Counted from the first letter of the stretch, positions 24,381 to 36,290 are shown. The stretch is DNA of 64,000 nucleotides from Tamarix chinensis (GCA_030549775.1 CM060176.1:99838303-99902302); one strand, 5' to 3'. Notes: a model not told the origin generated them from the letters alone. A program made the numbers and translations.

Positions 24381-24397
24381 TCCCTGCAACGGCGCCA
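24381..24397 (-). other. Primer-binding site, tRNA-Asp type
   Basis: In sense orientation TGGCGCCGTTGCAGGGA lies five bases after the 5' LTR. It matches the TGGCGCCGTTGCCGGGG sequence complementary to the 3' end of plant tRNA-Asp, with one difference. This site is usual for Athila/Tat elements. Confidence 0.88.
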
Positions 24398-24402
24398 AAA
24401 AT

Positions 24403-26201
24403 TGGTGCGACCGTAGCAGCCACGGAATTTAAACCCTCTTGTTGTCAATTGTAGCACTGGTAAATAAGGGTATCGTTCTAGGCCGGGGATTGAGAGGGCT
24501 CACCTCTATTTAACTAGCTTGAAAATAAAACTAAAACTAAAAATAAAAATCCTAAATAACACAGAATAAATGAATAAGAAAAATACTAATGGGGGTTTAT
24601 CAAAATAATAAAATAATAAAAGGAATAAATAAAATCAAATAAACTAATAACAAAAATAATGAAAATGATAGGAAACCGTAGATATGAGAAATATGTTAGG
24701 AAAATAAAAATCCACCACTGGATTAGGTCGTACTATAATATTTATTTCTAAGTCATCTTTTAATCGTGAGAAAGAGATCGACCAAGTTGCACACCAAAAG
24801 CAAGTCTATACACCTTATATTACTTCCCTTAATTAATTAATACGACAAAGCGCCAATATTAACCCTATTAAATACTAGCAGTATAGCAGCAACAAGTGGC
24901 TCCTATATTTAACTAGATTTAATGCATTAAGTGTAAGTGGAAGGCTGTCAATCTAAGTACTCATACTAGTACAAAAAGCATGTCTAGCTGTATTTCCTTT
25001 CCTTGACCCACACGTATCGAAACGTTTTACCACTTCGGTTAGAATCACAAAACGATTAGGGGAATTGTTATCTAACCTAGCTGCAATTTATACATATAAA
25101 TTCTAGTATATTTAGATGGCCACCTAGCAAGCAATTAATCCTACATACTGTCACTTATGAGGTACCGAAACAAGGCATGCACCAAATAAAGTATACTTGA
25201 TAGAATTATACATATAAACGATAGCAATTAATATAGAGTCAAGAAACATTCTCACGAAACAAAGAAAATAAAATTATAATTCAAATTCTAATCCAGGGTA
25301 TCAATTCATTCCCTAACAATAAATAATCAGCCACTCATAATTAAAGAATTAATTACATAGAAATATATATCTAAAATATAAATTAAAAATAAGAAAATAA
25401 ATAACCGGAATTAACTTTAAATAAAAGATCAAGAATTTATTCAGATAAAAATTAGTTTTATCTGAAATAAATTCTACCGGTATAAATTTCTTCCTTATTT
25501 TCTTCCTTTTTGGTCTTGGATTTCTGTGCCACTAATTCTTTCTTCTTTTTCTTTTCGTCGCTGGCAGCTGATGGCGCACGCCTCAGTTTCCGTGCGCTTT
25601 GCACTGTGTGGCTGACCGTGCGTTGAAGCCTGTGTCTTTCGCGGTTAGCCCGAGCCGTAAAGGCTCTCGTCTCTCGCTCTCTACTTTTTGCCGAGCTTGT
25701 TGAGGCTCTCTCTATCGTTCCACAAAGCCTCGGAAGGCTCTCTTTTTCTTTGCACCCGTCTGTCTCGTCCCTTTTTATAATTTTTGTTTCTTTTGCCATG
25801 TCAGCCCTACGGCTAACTTTTCTTGCTCCCTTGCTCCCTTCCGAGCGGCTGGTTTTTTTTTCTTGTGCTGCGTTCGTTCTTTCGTTCTTGTTTCGGCGTC
25901 GTTTTGTGTTTCAGGCCTTTGGGCCTTCGGTCTTTGGCCATTGGTCCAAAGGTCTTATTTCCTTTTTTTAAATTTTCCTTTGTTTAAAAACAAAACCTGC
26001 AAAATAAAATTCAATAAATATTAATAAATAATATTTTATTCTAAATTTACTTAATTTATATCATTTTAGCTTAAATAATAAAATTTATGCAAATTTTACT
26101 ACTTAAGCATAAAACAATACTTATTCCCCTATATTAGCTAAATAAACTACCAAAAACTAAGATTATAAGGGCATAAAATGTGTCAAAATATGAACTCATC
26201 A
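24403..26201 (-). repeat. 5' LTR of the Athila-type element
   Basis: 1799 bp, colinear with 15057-16855 with about 40 scattered, mostly transition differences and no large indel. The TGAAC duplication follows at 26202-26206. Confidence 0.95.
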
Positions 26202-26609
26202 TGAACCATTTGAATCAATCTCTTTTGGCTTGTTTCGAACCTGAGATGATCTTGGGCCTTAAAAAATATTAAATGAGCCAACAGAGGTTTGGCTCATCAA
26301 CTACCCAAGTTCGAAGCATTGTCCTGAAAGGTTGCGGTATATATCCATTTTTATTTTGAGTTTTATTCTTGTTAGATTTTTTGTCCTTGTATGCTGGCTA
26401 AGTTCATGTAAGTTTTCTAAGACAATTATACAAACTCTTTATTGATATATTATATAATTAAAACCTCACATAATGAAACATTTTTCGATTTGTTCACATG
26501 TGTGGTTAACACATCATTAGTAGAGTGCTTGAACTTTATTTTCTTGCAATTTTTTATCACTTTTGTTATAATACTGAAGATGAAAGGAGGAAGAGAATAA
26601 AATGAATAG

Positions 26610-26850
26610 AAAATTAGAGAGAGTTTAACTTGGATCCATACACACATATATAGGCACTTATATGGATATGGTAATAGGTTGGTTACATTTATAGATATTA
26701 CACTTTTGTACACAGTAATAGGGTACATATATATATTTATAATGTTTTTCCTTATATGTACATTATTAATGATGTCTCATTTAAAAACTTTCCAAGAAAA
26801 ACCTAGTGGGATAAAAAATTTTGGTGAATGAAAATAGTATAGTAATACAC
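26610..26850 (-). repeat. Left (3') LTR remnant of the copia-like element
   Basis: Homologous by eye to 31906-32050. The exact termini are lost or not seen. Confidence 0.5.
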
Positions 26851-26867
26851 CATCTCAATCCAAGAAC

Positions 26868-26955
26868 CTTCTTTCAAATGTTGCATCCATATGAATAAGT
26901 TGAACATCCTCGATGCTAAATATATTATATATAGGTCTACTAGATTCATATTGGA
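26868..26955 (-). pseudogene. Copia RNase H C-terminal remnant
   Basis: A short in-frame stretch reads VDLYIIYLASRMFNLF then IWMQHLKEG. It keeps the spacing of the conserved copia pol terminus. It is all that can be recognised of this pol. Confidence 0.5.
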
Positions 26956-29900
26956 TCTAATTAAACAAAGATTAACCTCTTCTTTTCTTTCTAGCTTTTA
27001 ACTTGAAAAAAGGGGTGGTTTTTCCTTTAATCCATATGATTCATGTACACGATTAATCAATGATTGGATTGAAAAACATTCATATATTGTCTCAATAATG
27101 TAATCAACTGTTTAGGTGATTGAACACGGGTCCAAATACTTCCTTCTTGCTTAGCAAATCTGGCTATATTAGTATAGTTTCTTTTCGACTTTCTTCATCC
27201 TTTCCATATCAAAATTTCTCTATAGATTGAGATTCATTATCATATTCATCTAAAATGTCAACAATAAAATTATATACTAATATATTATCGATGATAATCT
27301 TATTTTATACCACCTCATTTTAGAGTAACATAATTGATTAGCATTTCATAATTGTTACCAACCTTATCAATACCTTTTTCATCATGAAATTTTCATAAAA
27401 CTTCTTTGGAGATTTTAAATTTATCATTATTTGTTGAAAAATCAACAACTTTATTAGTTATAATAATTTCTTTCTTCTTCTGGGGAATAGAATATTGAAA
27501 ACACCAAGCAGCCTACCATACTTTCATCATATATGTGACACGCGTGGTATTGGTTGGGATGAATCCACTATTAGGACCCCATTTGATTCACAACACTCCT
27601 GTGAATCTGCACATCCAAATTGTCTCTTTAAAAACCCTATAGGATACAAACTATGGGCAAGTAAAAGCGTAATATAAATATATAATCATCTATGAGCAAA
27701 ATGATCTATTCAGGGATCTTTGATGATTAGTACCTTATTTGTCATCAACATGATAAAAGTTATTATAGGAACTTGTATATGAGCTAAAACATTAGTCAAT
27801 ACATATGACTTTCATACTTTTTTGGCATCAGCAAACACATATAGTAGCTAATAGCTCCATCTAGCAAGTGAATATTCCCATAAATATCAAGTGCACTTGA
27901 TTCGCTATTGGGTCCATAATATTATGGAACTACTTAAGTACTTACTTTACAATTGATCTCCTTTATCCTCCCAAAAGGCTAAGAACACTACAATTCTCAG
28001 CTTTCTTGCTAGACTCATTGTACATCCATGAAGGAGTATGAATGCATATTAACATATTCAAATTGAAGATTAATATCAGGTATATTTCAAGAGACCTAAT
28101 TTTATAGGATAATGTGATATGCGATTGGTATGTGCCAAAAACAAATCATTAGCATGCATATTGGAATATCATTTTTAAGCCTTTTTAACAAGGGTTTATC
28201 AATTGAATGCAAATCTAACAACTGTAGTAGGTCATTTTACTTTCTACCGAAAGTAATGATAATGTATTGTTATCCCAGCTGAATAATTATTCACTTAATA
28301 ATTTTATGTCAATCTTACAAATGCAACATTTATAGTTGCCAAGTACAACATGTGATCATTTATATGATGCATCATTATATATCATAATATAATTATATGG
28401 TCATTTATTATATCAAGAATATTGGAGATTTTGTGTTTGCTTGCAATATGATGGATTAAATATAAATTTATCAAGATGATAAGCCAATGTTATGAGGCCG
28501 CCTTACAAAAAAATAAAAATATTTATGATTCTTAATTGGCGCTTGTGTGAATTTCTATTGACTCTATAATCATATATTCACATAAATGATCTCAGTTTAC
28601 ATGCCTCAAAAGAAATATGGTATTATCAGCTAACTTTTTGTGAGTGATACTATTTGACCTTTTACATATGTCAAATGTACAATTTGTTCATTTCCATTGA
28701 GGCTTGCATCTAATCACTCTGAATGATAGTCATGATAATAATGACTCTTAAAACATAGTATGTTCAACCAAAACTTACTTGGAGAATGTTGCATAATTAT
28801 TTGATATTGTTCATTCCATCATGAAATGAGATATTAGCTATCAAAAACTTTGATCGATCAATAATGTTGTATATAGTGGGTACAAGGGTATCAAGTAGAA
28901 TAAATTGATATTATAGATTGTGCTCAAGTCTATGAGATGATAGGCATTGACCCTTAACATTACTTATGAGATGGAATGCTCTAGACTTTGACCATCAAAC
29001 CATTAATAAAATGGGAAGCTTCTGGCTTCAACCGTTAAACTCCTTCAGAGAGGTTGTTGAGTTATTATAAATACTTGACTTATTGTAGGTTCTAATCACT
29101 ATCAATGATAAAATACATGCATAATCTCATAACTATAGCTAAAAAAATATTGTAGAAAGTCAACTTCACCTATTTCATAATCCAAACATGTATTATATAA
29201 AATCTTAGAAAAAAGAATAAACTACAAAAATTAACTTATAAAAATTTAATAACATAATTAAAAAAAATGCATAAACATAAACTCCAAAAATGAAATAAGT
29301 GCTTACATCTTAAGATTCAGTCTTCTGGATCAAATTGCACTTAAGGTAATAAATACATTTGATAAGGTACACATGAATTTAAACATTTGATATTTTAATA
29401 TACTCATTACCTTTAAATTATTCGATCTATGGGATCAAATTATACCCAAGTTTCAGCAGTTTTGAAATTGTTTATTTTGTTTAAATCAAATTATGTTATA
29501 AGGACTTTAAGGCCTTTAAGTTAATCAATGTACTAGATTAAATAGGTTTGAGCATCTTCTTACAATTTAACACTTATCTTAATGAAACTGCTTTTTAAGG
29601 TATTGAGAACCTTCATATTGATATATTATATCAAAAGATTATTTCTATAGATAATATACTAGGAAGCAATCAAGACCTTTAGGACCAAGACAATTCAGTA
29701 TGAACTTCAAATTTCTATCTTTATTTTATACTTGCTCTTCTCATAGTACAAGCATTAGAGAAAATATTAGGCCAGTTTAAGTGAACCTCCAACCACTTTA
29801 GGTAATGGAGGTTAGAAAATATTAATAAATTTGAAGACGTTAAATTATAAAAATAATTGACAATAAATTAAATTGTAAAAAGTAAAAGGCAAAATAAAAA

Positions 29901-30086
29901 TAAAATTAGATGTAAAAATGAATTGAATCTTCCGAATTGAGTTAGACATAAATTGCTAAGATCTTGAATTTGATCTTCATTATTGAATTATACATATAAA
30001 TTCTCAAGGCCTTAAATTCAATTTTTAATATTGAATTATATATAGATATTCAAGATCTTAAATTTTATATCAAAAAATTATCATGC
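26956..30086. other. Decayed retroelement interior
   Basis: No open frame over about 60 codons. It is interpreted as the interior of the old copia-like element only because of the flanking LTR-like blocks and the RNase H remnant. Confidence 0.4.
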
Positions 30087-30089
30087 TAA

Positions 30090-31823
30090 GGCTATGCTTG
30101 GGATGAGGGAAATGGATTAAGAGGGAATAATTAAGGGGGAAATGATTAAGGGGGGAAATTTATCCACCTTTTTTGTTTGGTATATAAGAGGAAATTATTC
30201 TAGGGAATATTTTCCTTATGTTTGGTTTGGGAGGAATAACTTATGTTAGAATAATAATTTCTTTTACTTCATTAGCATGAAAAATTAGCAATATTTTTAT
30301 TAGATATAAAATATAAATAATTATTTATCAAATAAATCAAAATTTAAAAATTACATTTTTAATTTAATTTTTATAAATCAAAATAACATATTATAATAAC
30401 TAAAAAAATCTATAAATATATTATAATAATATTTAAAATAAGAAATTTACAATATATTTACATACTAAATATTTAATAGCTAAAAAGATAACAATTATTC
30501 ATTAAAACATAATAAAAGTCTACAAACTTCATCTAATTAAAAAAATATTACTTCAATCCATCTAATACATAATAAAAGCATTTTCATAACCTAAAATTCA
30601 TCCAATAACATCCTAAGATAATCATATTTCTCATCTTCATCCTTAAATCGACGAAAATTACACACATCTTCTTGATTCATTTTTTTCATTAATTTCATTA
30701 CTTCCATTCTAGATATGCCATGAAATGCTAATAATTCTTCATACAAGCCGTCTTTGTAAGACCCCGGGCTTCTATTCAACATATTCATCAACTCCTTAAA
30801 TTGCTCCTTGTTATCAGTAGATATTTGCTTCATAGTTTCTCTTATGATACTATATGCCGATTCCACTTCCTTATTAGCTCTAGATTTTTTTGAACTACCC
30901 GCACTTGCACTTGATCTCTTTCTCTTGCCCATAGTTTCAGATGCTTGAGCTGATACATTGTGAACATCTTCATCATTTTCATCATCTTCGTTTATCATAC
31001 GAGCATTTTCTTGGATGTCTTGTAGGATAGAGTCGTGTGACATATCAAGCTCGACTCTATCAGCAACAGTAGCAGCATTAGCACCAACAGCCCTATCTTT
31101 AGCAAAAATATATTCAAGATCATCGAACAAAGGAAATGACTTCATATATAACCCCGCTACATCCTTATGACTCTACAACAATTAAAATCAAGCAAAGACA
31201 GATTGATATCCAAATATGAGAGAAAAAAATCAAGCAAAATTTGAATATAAAAGTTACAAGGAAATAAGAAATTACCTTAGCCCATTCATCAAATAGTTTT
31301 CGATCACCCGTCACCATCTTTTGTTCCTCATTCCAACCAAAGTCACTCCCTTTCTCCTTAATTTCTAGTAATGCATTGAAGCGTTTTTTCAAGTAGCCCA
31401 ATCTCGAATCAATATTCGTGGATTTAAACTTAGAATCAGGCATTGCTTCAGCAAAAAGCTTCTCCAAATGAAGTAGATATCCGGCTTTAAATCCACCCTC
31501 GGCCTTCCACTTTCCATCTTGGCACATCTCTTTCAAAAACTGTATCAACTTCTCATCATCATCATATCTCCAAGTCCTCCTCTGACCTTTTTTTAGTAGT
31601 TGTCGAGGACTTAGCCGGCGTAGTCAAGACACGAGGAGGGAGAGGACAGAAGATGTGGGGAGAAGAAAATTACTCGGCACGTGAGTCGGGAAAAAATTTT
31701 CCCCCACCTAACAATAAAATTTTACCCCCAAATAAAATTTTCCCCATACCAAACATAAAAGAAGAGGGAAATAATTTCCCTTGTAATTTTTACACCCCCT
31801 TTACCTTGATACCAAACATAGCC
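30090..31823 (-). mobile_element. PIF/Harbinger-type element carrying only the Myb/SANT gene
   Basis: Ends read GGCTATGCTTGGGATGAGGG on the left and, in reverse complement, GGCTATGTTTGGTATCAAGG on the right. A perfect TAA duplication lies outside (30087-30089 and 31824-31826). The TTTGG-type ends and the TWA duplication are the hallmarks of PIF/Harbinger. Autonomous members carry a Myb-like gene and a DDE transposase; only the first is here, in 1734 bp. The element interrupts the older copia-like element. Confidence 0.85.
30591..31606 (-). CDS. Myb/SANT-like DNA-binding protein (Harbinger ORF1 type)
   Basis: Two exons on the minus strand, about 31606-31276 and 31172-30591, are joined by a GT-AG intron of 103 bp and ending at a stop at 30591. 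The N-terminal part holds TWRYDDDEKLIQFLKEM, then GFKAGYLLHLEKLF, LGYLKKRFNAL and FGWNEEQKM, matching the Myb/SANT-like domain of PF12776. After the splice come SHKDVAGLYMKSFPLFDDLE, an acidic stretch, a basic KRKRSS...KKSR patch (likely nuclear signal) and an alpha-helical C-terminus. No ATG is seen upstream of TWRY before a stop near 31630, so the start, or an upstream exon, is unresolved. The frame is otherwise free of stops. In active Harbinger elements this protein helps the transposase bind DNA and enter the nucleus. Here it could serve a transposase supplied elsewhere. Confidence 0.75.
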
Positions 31824-31851
31824 TAATAACTATTAGACTATCAAAGATATA

Positions 31852-31906
<55 letters not shown>
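31852..31906. repeat. (AAT)n microsatellite
   Basis: About 18 near-perfect AAT units at the edge of the right copia-like LTR block. Confidence 0.95.
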
Positions 31907-31908
<2 letters not shown>

Positions 31909-32050
31909 GGTAGAGTTCAACTTATACCCATACAAAGACATATAGACATTTATATGATTATGGTAATAGATCGCACTTGTCGATCTATATTTAACTTTTA
32001 CACATAGTAGAAAGGTACGTGTACATTCGTAACAAGTAACAATGTCGGTA
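31906..32050 (-). repeat. Right (5') LTR remnant of the copia-like element
   Basis: Homologous to 26610-26760 over about 130 bp. The adjoining LTR sequence appears replaced by the microsatellite, and no primer-binding site can be identified. Confidence 0.5.
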
Positions 32051-32128
32051 ACATAAGTGTTATGCTTTTCACCCCCCTTCCCCTCCCCATCCTCTTCTTC
32101 TTTTACCACCACCAGTCACGTACATTAA

Positions 32129-32580
32129 TGCCGCCTTTGGATTGGGGTGAATGAAGATTAATGTAATTAAATTAATTGATTTACCCCATGTGAATATTTG
32201 GTTAATAATTTTATCCAAGTGAATCGATGTTAAAGTCTTACCTCCATTCACCTCAATTAACCTTATTTTTATTAACGTCCGATTTCGGGGGTAACCGAGA
32301 TAAAGGTAAAAGAATAAGTAAATTTTTGACTTAATAGGATAAAAATACCCTTCAATAGGACTTATTTGTTTAATACAAAGATATAAATATTATTTATTTT
32401 ATTTTTTTAATTTTTATTTACCTCAATCTAAACGAAAATTTTAAAGCATTCACTCACGTTAGGTTAATATCATCCAAATAACATTTTAAAACATTCACCC
32501 CGATTCACCTTTATTTCTTTCACCTAAGTTAATTTTTAATATTTATTCTCATCTTGATTCACCTCAATTCAAACGGAGCC
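32129..32580. mobile_element. Tourist-like MITE (PIF/Harbinger type)
   Basis: The left end, from GCCGCCTTTGGATTGGGGTG, and the reverse complement of the right end, GGCTCCGTTTGAATTGAGGTG, form imperfect inverted repeats of about 25 bp. TAA flanks both sides (32126-32128 and 32581-32583). It is 452 bp with no coding capacity. Confidence 0.7.
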
Positions 32581-33340
32581 TAAAAAACCACCCTTTCCCA
32601 AAATTCTATGACATCAATATCACTTGTCACAAGTGAACCGAGTAATGATAGCTTAGCTGACCCAATATACAGCCAACAAAAACAGAATCGTATGTCCGAG
32701 TTCAAATTCAATAGAGGTTGATCTACCAACGCGTCTGTCAAAGCACAGTACCTAACCAAGGGCATATCTAGTATCTACTATGACTGCGGTATATACGACA
32801 TGAAATAAGTTCAAAATATTCAAGAAAACAGTGAAAAAATGAACGTGCAAAGGCCAATTGATTATCAGACGCAAGACATGGATCATAATCATCAACAATT
32901 CATGAGGCTATTTCGTTGAACTTCTTCTTCTTATTATTATTATATGGCATCCTGCTAGCTTATCTTATTTTAAATAATCTACTATTTAATTATATGACTT
33001 CCTAAAACATAATCTACAATCCATTATGAAATAAAATACATTTATTATAATATAAATTATTTATATAAATGTTTCAAAAATAATATTAATCTATATTAAA
33101 TTATTAAAAAATATGTGTATGCAAAAATCGAATTCCTATCGTTATATTTACTTTCGAATATAAATATCTAAAACCGATGTCTTATCTTTATCTTTAAAAA
33201 TTAATTATAGAGTCCAACCACTTTTAACTAGATACAACAAACATATGTCATCAAAATTGAAGTAAAACTAGTAAGAGTAATCCTTATTATGCAACCTTTG
33301 AAAACAGACTTGCATCTCGCGAGATCACGAACCAGCAGCC
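32581..33340. other. Upstream intergenic region of the glycosyltransferase gene
   Basis: No open frame of note. It contains AT-rich stretches and presumably the promoter of the gene at 33387. Confidence 0.5.
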
Positions 33341-33350
33341 CTATAAAAAG
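33341..33350 (+). promoter_or_regulatory. TATA box of the glycosyltransferase gene
   Basis: CTATAAAAAG lies about 40 bp before the ATG, in a CA-rich leader (CACAAAAACACATCGCAAAC). The spacing would give a very short 5' leader. Confidence 0.6.
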
Positions 33351-33386
33351 CACGGCTACACAAAAACACATCGCAAACAAGACACA

Positions 33387-34853
33387 ATGGCAACAGCTAC
33401 TTGTCTTGAACGCTATCAAGCCCCAGATCATTACTCCATCAATCACCATCCTCGACAGGAAGCAGCAGTAGCGGTAGTAATGGTACCCTTTCCAGCTCAA
33501 GGCCATCTAAATCAATTCCTTCAACTCTCCCGTCTCATCTCCTCCTACAACAACATCCATGTCCATTACGTTGGAACAACCATCCACAACCGCCAAGCCA
33601 AACTGCGTGTCAACTGGGACACAAAAGTTTACAACACTATCAACTTTCACGACTTCCAACTGCCTCATTTCAAAACCCCATCTCCTGACCCAAACTCCAC
33701 ACACAAGTTCCCCGCACACCTTCAGCCCGTCTTTGATGCTACATCTACGCATCTTCGTCGACCTTTCTTCCGATTCCTTCGAGTATTGGCGCCAAAATAC
33801 CGAAGAGTAGTTATCATTCATGACAGCTTAATGTCTTACGTAGTCCAAGATATAATATCGATTCCGAATTCCGAATCTTATTCCTTCCACACAGTCTCCG
33901 CAATCTCACTTTTTTATTATGTTTGGGAGTCAACCGGTCGGCCGGAGGTCGATGATTTCCTGACGGACAGCGGCGTACCAAATATGATCGAAGGCTGCCT
34001 TACCCCTGAGTTTGCAAAATTCGTGGCCGCTCAGCACCGGCTCTCGAATTTAAACGCGGGAAAACTGTACAACACATGCAGGGCAATCGAAGGCAAGTAC
34101 ATCGATCTACTCACTAAATTACCATTAAATGCTGACAAGAAACTATTCCCCATCGGACCACTCAATCCAGTAACCGTCAATAGCAGAGACCCAAAATGCA
34201 GGGCCGACGACGAGTGTCTAAATTGGCTGGACAGACAAGAAGCCAATTCTGTCATATACGTATCATTTGGAACAACCACATCGCTCAGCGACGAACAGAT
34301 TACGGAATTGGCACTTGGGCTCGAAAGAAGCGAGCAAAAATTCTTATGGGTATTGAGGGATGCTGATAAAGGCGACATCTTTACCCAAAACGATGTGAGG
34401 AGAGTTCAACTACCAGAAGGGTACGAAGATAGAGTGAAAGACAGAGGTATGGTGGCAAGAGATTGGGCACCACAGCTTGAGATTCTTGGACATACATCGA
34501 CCGGTGGGTTCATAAGTCACTGTGGATGGAACTCGTGTGTGGAAAGTATAAGTATGGGTGTCCCAATAGCGACATGGCCGATGCATTCGGATCAGCCGAA
34601 GAATGCTGTTTTGGTGACTGAGGAATTGAGGATTGGGTTGGTCGTAAGGGACTGGACACGTAGGTCGGAAGTTGTGAGGTCGGTTACGATTAAGAATGCC
34701 GTGACGAGATTGATGGCGACGGAGGAAGGTCGAGAGATGAGGGAAAGGGCCGCGGGATTGAGTGACGTTGTTCGAGGTTTAGTCCGGAAAGACGGCGATT
34801 CTCCATCGGAGATAGATAGTTTCATTGCTCACATCACAAGATCGAAGAATTGA
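33387..34853 (+). CDS. UDP-glycosyltransferase, zeatin O-glucosyltransferase-like (UGT93 type)
   Basis: Single exon, 488 residues, usual length for the family. It transfers a sugar from a UDP-sugar to a small acceptor in the cytosol. The N-terminal acceptor domain has VPFPAQGHLNQFLQLSRLI with the catalytic His at residue 40, then HYVGTTIHNRQAK, both typical of cytokinin O-glucosyltransferases. IHDSLMSYVVQD holds the likely partner Asp at residue 146. The plant donor-binding (PSPG) motif spans residues 360-403, from WAPQLEIL through HCGWNSC to HSDQ. The final Gln usually goes with UDP-glucose. The ATG at 33387 has a good context (ACAATGGC) and a TATA box upstream. It gives about 20-25 residues more before the first beta strand than known zeatin O-glucosyltransferases. 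No stop or frameshift is seen. The family is sure; zeatin as substrate is inferred, and UGT93 members can use other phenolic acceptors. Confidence 0.93.
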   Translation: MATATCLERYQAPDHYSINHHPRQEAAVAVVMVPFPAQGHLNQFLQLSRLISSYNNIHVHYVGTTIHNRQAKLRVNWDTKVYNTINFHDFQLPHFKTPSPDPNSTHKFPAHLQPVFDATSTHLRRPFFRFLRVLAPKYRRVVIIHDSLMSYVVQDIISIPNSESYSFHTVSAISLFYYVWESTGRPEVDDFLTDSGVPNMIEGCLTPEFAKFVAAQHRLSNLNAGKLYNTCRAIEGKYIDLLTKLPLNADKKLFPIGPLNPVTVNSRDPKCRADDECLNWLDRQEANSVIYVSFGTTTSLSDEQITELALGLERSEQKFLWVLRDADKGDIFTQNDVRRVQLPEGYEDRVKDRGMVARDWAPQLEILGHTSTGGFISHCGWNSCVESISMGVPIATWPMHSDQPKNAVLVTEELRIGLVVRDWTRRSEVVRSVTIKNAVTRLMATEEGREMRERAAGLSDVVRGLVRKDGDSPSEIDSFIAHITRSKN

Positions 34854-36290
34854 ATTCCACGCGGCAATCAAAAGCAGAGGAGCAGGATGGGGATCATCAG
34901 TCAATTATGGTGGAGTCAGGACTAAAATATAGTACCATGCTAGTACAATGTTGCAGCTTGCGTCATTAAATACGACATTACCAGGAAAAAAAATGAAGGA
35001 AGAAATTGGCAATGTTATAAGTTTCGATCATGATCACTCTCGCCAAATAATATTTTAAAATTTTATGCGTCGAATCAATCAATCAGGTTTAAATCAGGGC
35101 TGACCCGAGCATTGACAAGAAGTGGAAAAATTGAGGGCTTCCCCAATTTTATATACTTCGCTTTATTATTTACCGACATGTTAAAATGTTGCCGAATATA
35201 TTTTTAAAATAAATTTGTTGAAATTTCCAACTCGTAGATCGGAAGATGATAAAATCACTACAATTACCATCTACTGTGTTTCGAGAAAAATTAAATGGCT
35301 AAACAAATTTATTTATCAAAGACACCATTCAAGAAGAACTTGAAGAACTTGATTTTGAAGTCTTTATCGGTGATATTACTTCCCAAAATACTAGCAAATA
35401 CAATAAATTTTTAATAAATTTTTTGTTCTTATTTTATGATCCAATTACTAAAATAATCTAATTAAATTTGATAAATATCAAAAGAGTTAGTCGGAAAAGT
35501 AACTAAAATAATCATCAGTTTCAGTTTCAGATGTCATTTGTTTCGTTAAAAATACGTGTGATGATCAAGCATATTTTGTTAAAATCAAATGCTTATTCTG
35601 TCAGCTTTAAATATAAGAACATATAAAGGAATGAAAATCACAAAAAACATACCTAATTGTTGTATGTATTTGTTTAAAAATAAGGCATTTCATTGCATGT
35701 CCAAACATGTTCCTTTTAATCATAATCCTACTTTTTTCGCTTTCTTCTTCTTCCTTCTTCGATTGAAGCTCCTTCGTCTCCATTTCTCTCATTCTCTACA
35801 ATCCCTTCTCTATCATCTTCAATTTTATCTTCTTTCTTGCAACTAAATCTTTGTTTGGCCTTCATTATTTCCTATTTCGCATTAATTTTGATTATTTCTC
35901 AATTTGTATCTCAAATATTAGATATGATTTTATGTTTATCTTATTTCTTAGATTGTATATAATTATGCTATAATATATATAAATTTTGGTTTAATCTGTT
36001 ATAATAAATAGATTATTTATTGGTTGACAAGCTATAATATGTATGTATGTATGTATATATATATATTGTTCTTAATATTGTATGTTATATATAATTGTGC
36101 TCTAATTTTGGTTTATAATTAATATGCTAAAAGTGTGCTCTAATTTTGGTTTATATTTGATGTGCCAAAATTATGCTAGACTAAATTTAATTATTTTAGG
36201 TTATAATTTTTATTTAGAACTAACTTATAATGTTAGTGTTAACTAAGTCTAAATGCTTACATTTGTAAAAATTAAATATTTTATTGTTTA
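34854..36290. other. Gene-free region downstream of the glycosyltransferase
   Basis: No coding region is supported. It contains poly-pyrimidine CTTCTT runs near 35740-35765, an ATGT/AT run at 36038-36066, and a 22-bp phrase TGTGCTCTAATTTTGGTTTA repeated at about 36096 and 36134. Confidence 0.5.

Larger units (their letters stand above)
15057..26201 (-). mobile_element. Athila/Tat-type Ty3/gypsy LTR retrotransposon
   Basis: Two 1799-bp LTRs bound an 11,145-bp element, flanked by a perfect 5-bp duplication TGAAC (15052-15056 and 26202-26206). In minus-strand sense the order is 5' LTR, primer site of tRNA-Asp type, gag, protease, reverse transcriptase, RNase H, integrase, a 1.8-kb non-coding stretch, polypurine tract and 3' LTR. 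Protease before RT and integrase last is the Ty3/gypsy order. The DLGAS protease motif, the primer site and the long 3' region fit the Athila/Tat lineage. The LTRs differ at about 40 positions by eye (near 2 percent), so the insertion is fairly young, yet gag-pol has several stops and one frameshift. Confidence 0.93.
26400..32060 (-). mobile_element. Degenerate Ty1/copia-like retrotransposon, split by a Harbinger element
   Basis: Blocks 26610-26760 and 31906-32050 are clearly related (shared GAGTT(C/T)AACTT, CATATA.GGCA/GACA.TTATATG, ATGG.AATAG), consistent with a pair of old LTRs. Just inside the left block, the minus strand at about 26870-26945 encodes DLYIIYLASRMFNLF followed by MQHLK. This fits the end of copia RNase H (the DLFTK.LP...F..L...MR.L pattern). 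A typical phrase with CCCACTAGGTTTTTC lies near 26795. The interior is otherwise full of stops. Repeated words such as AAGGCCTTAAATTCAA occur at 29500-30070. The Harbinger element at 30090-31823 sits inside. Confidence 0.55.
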
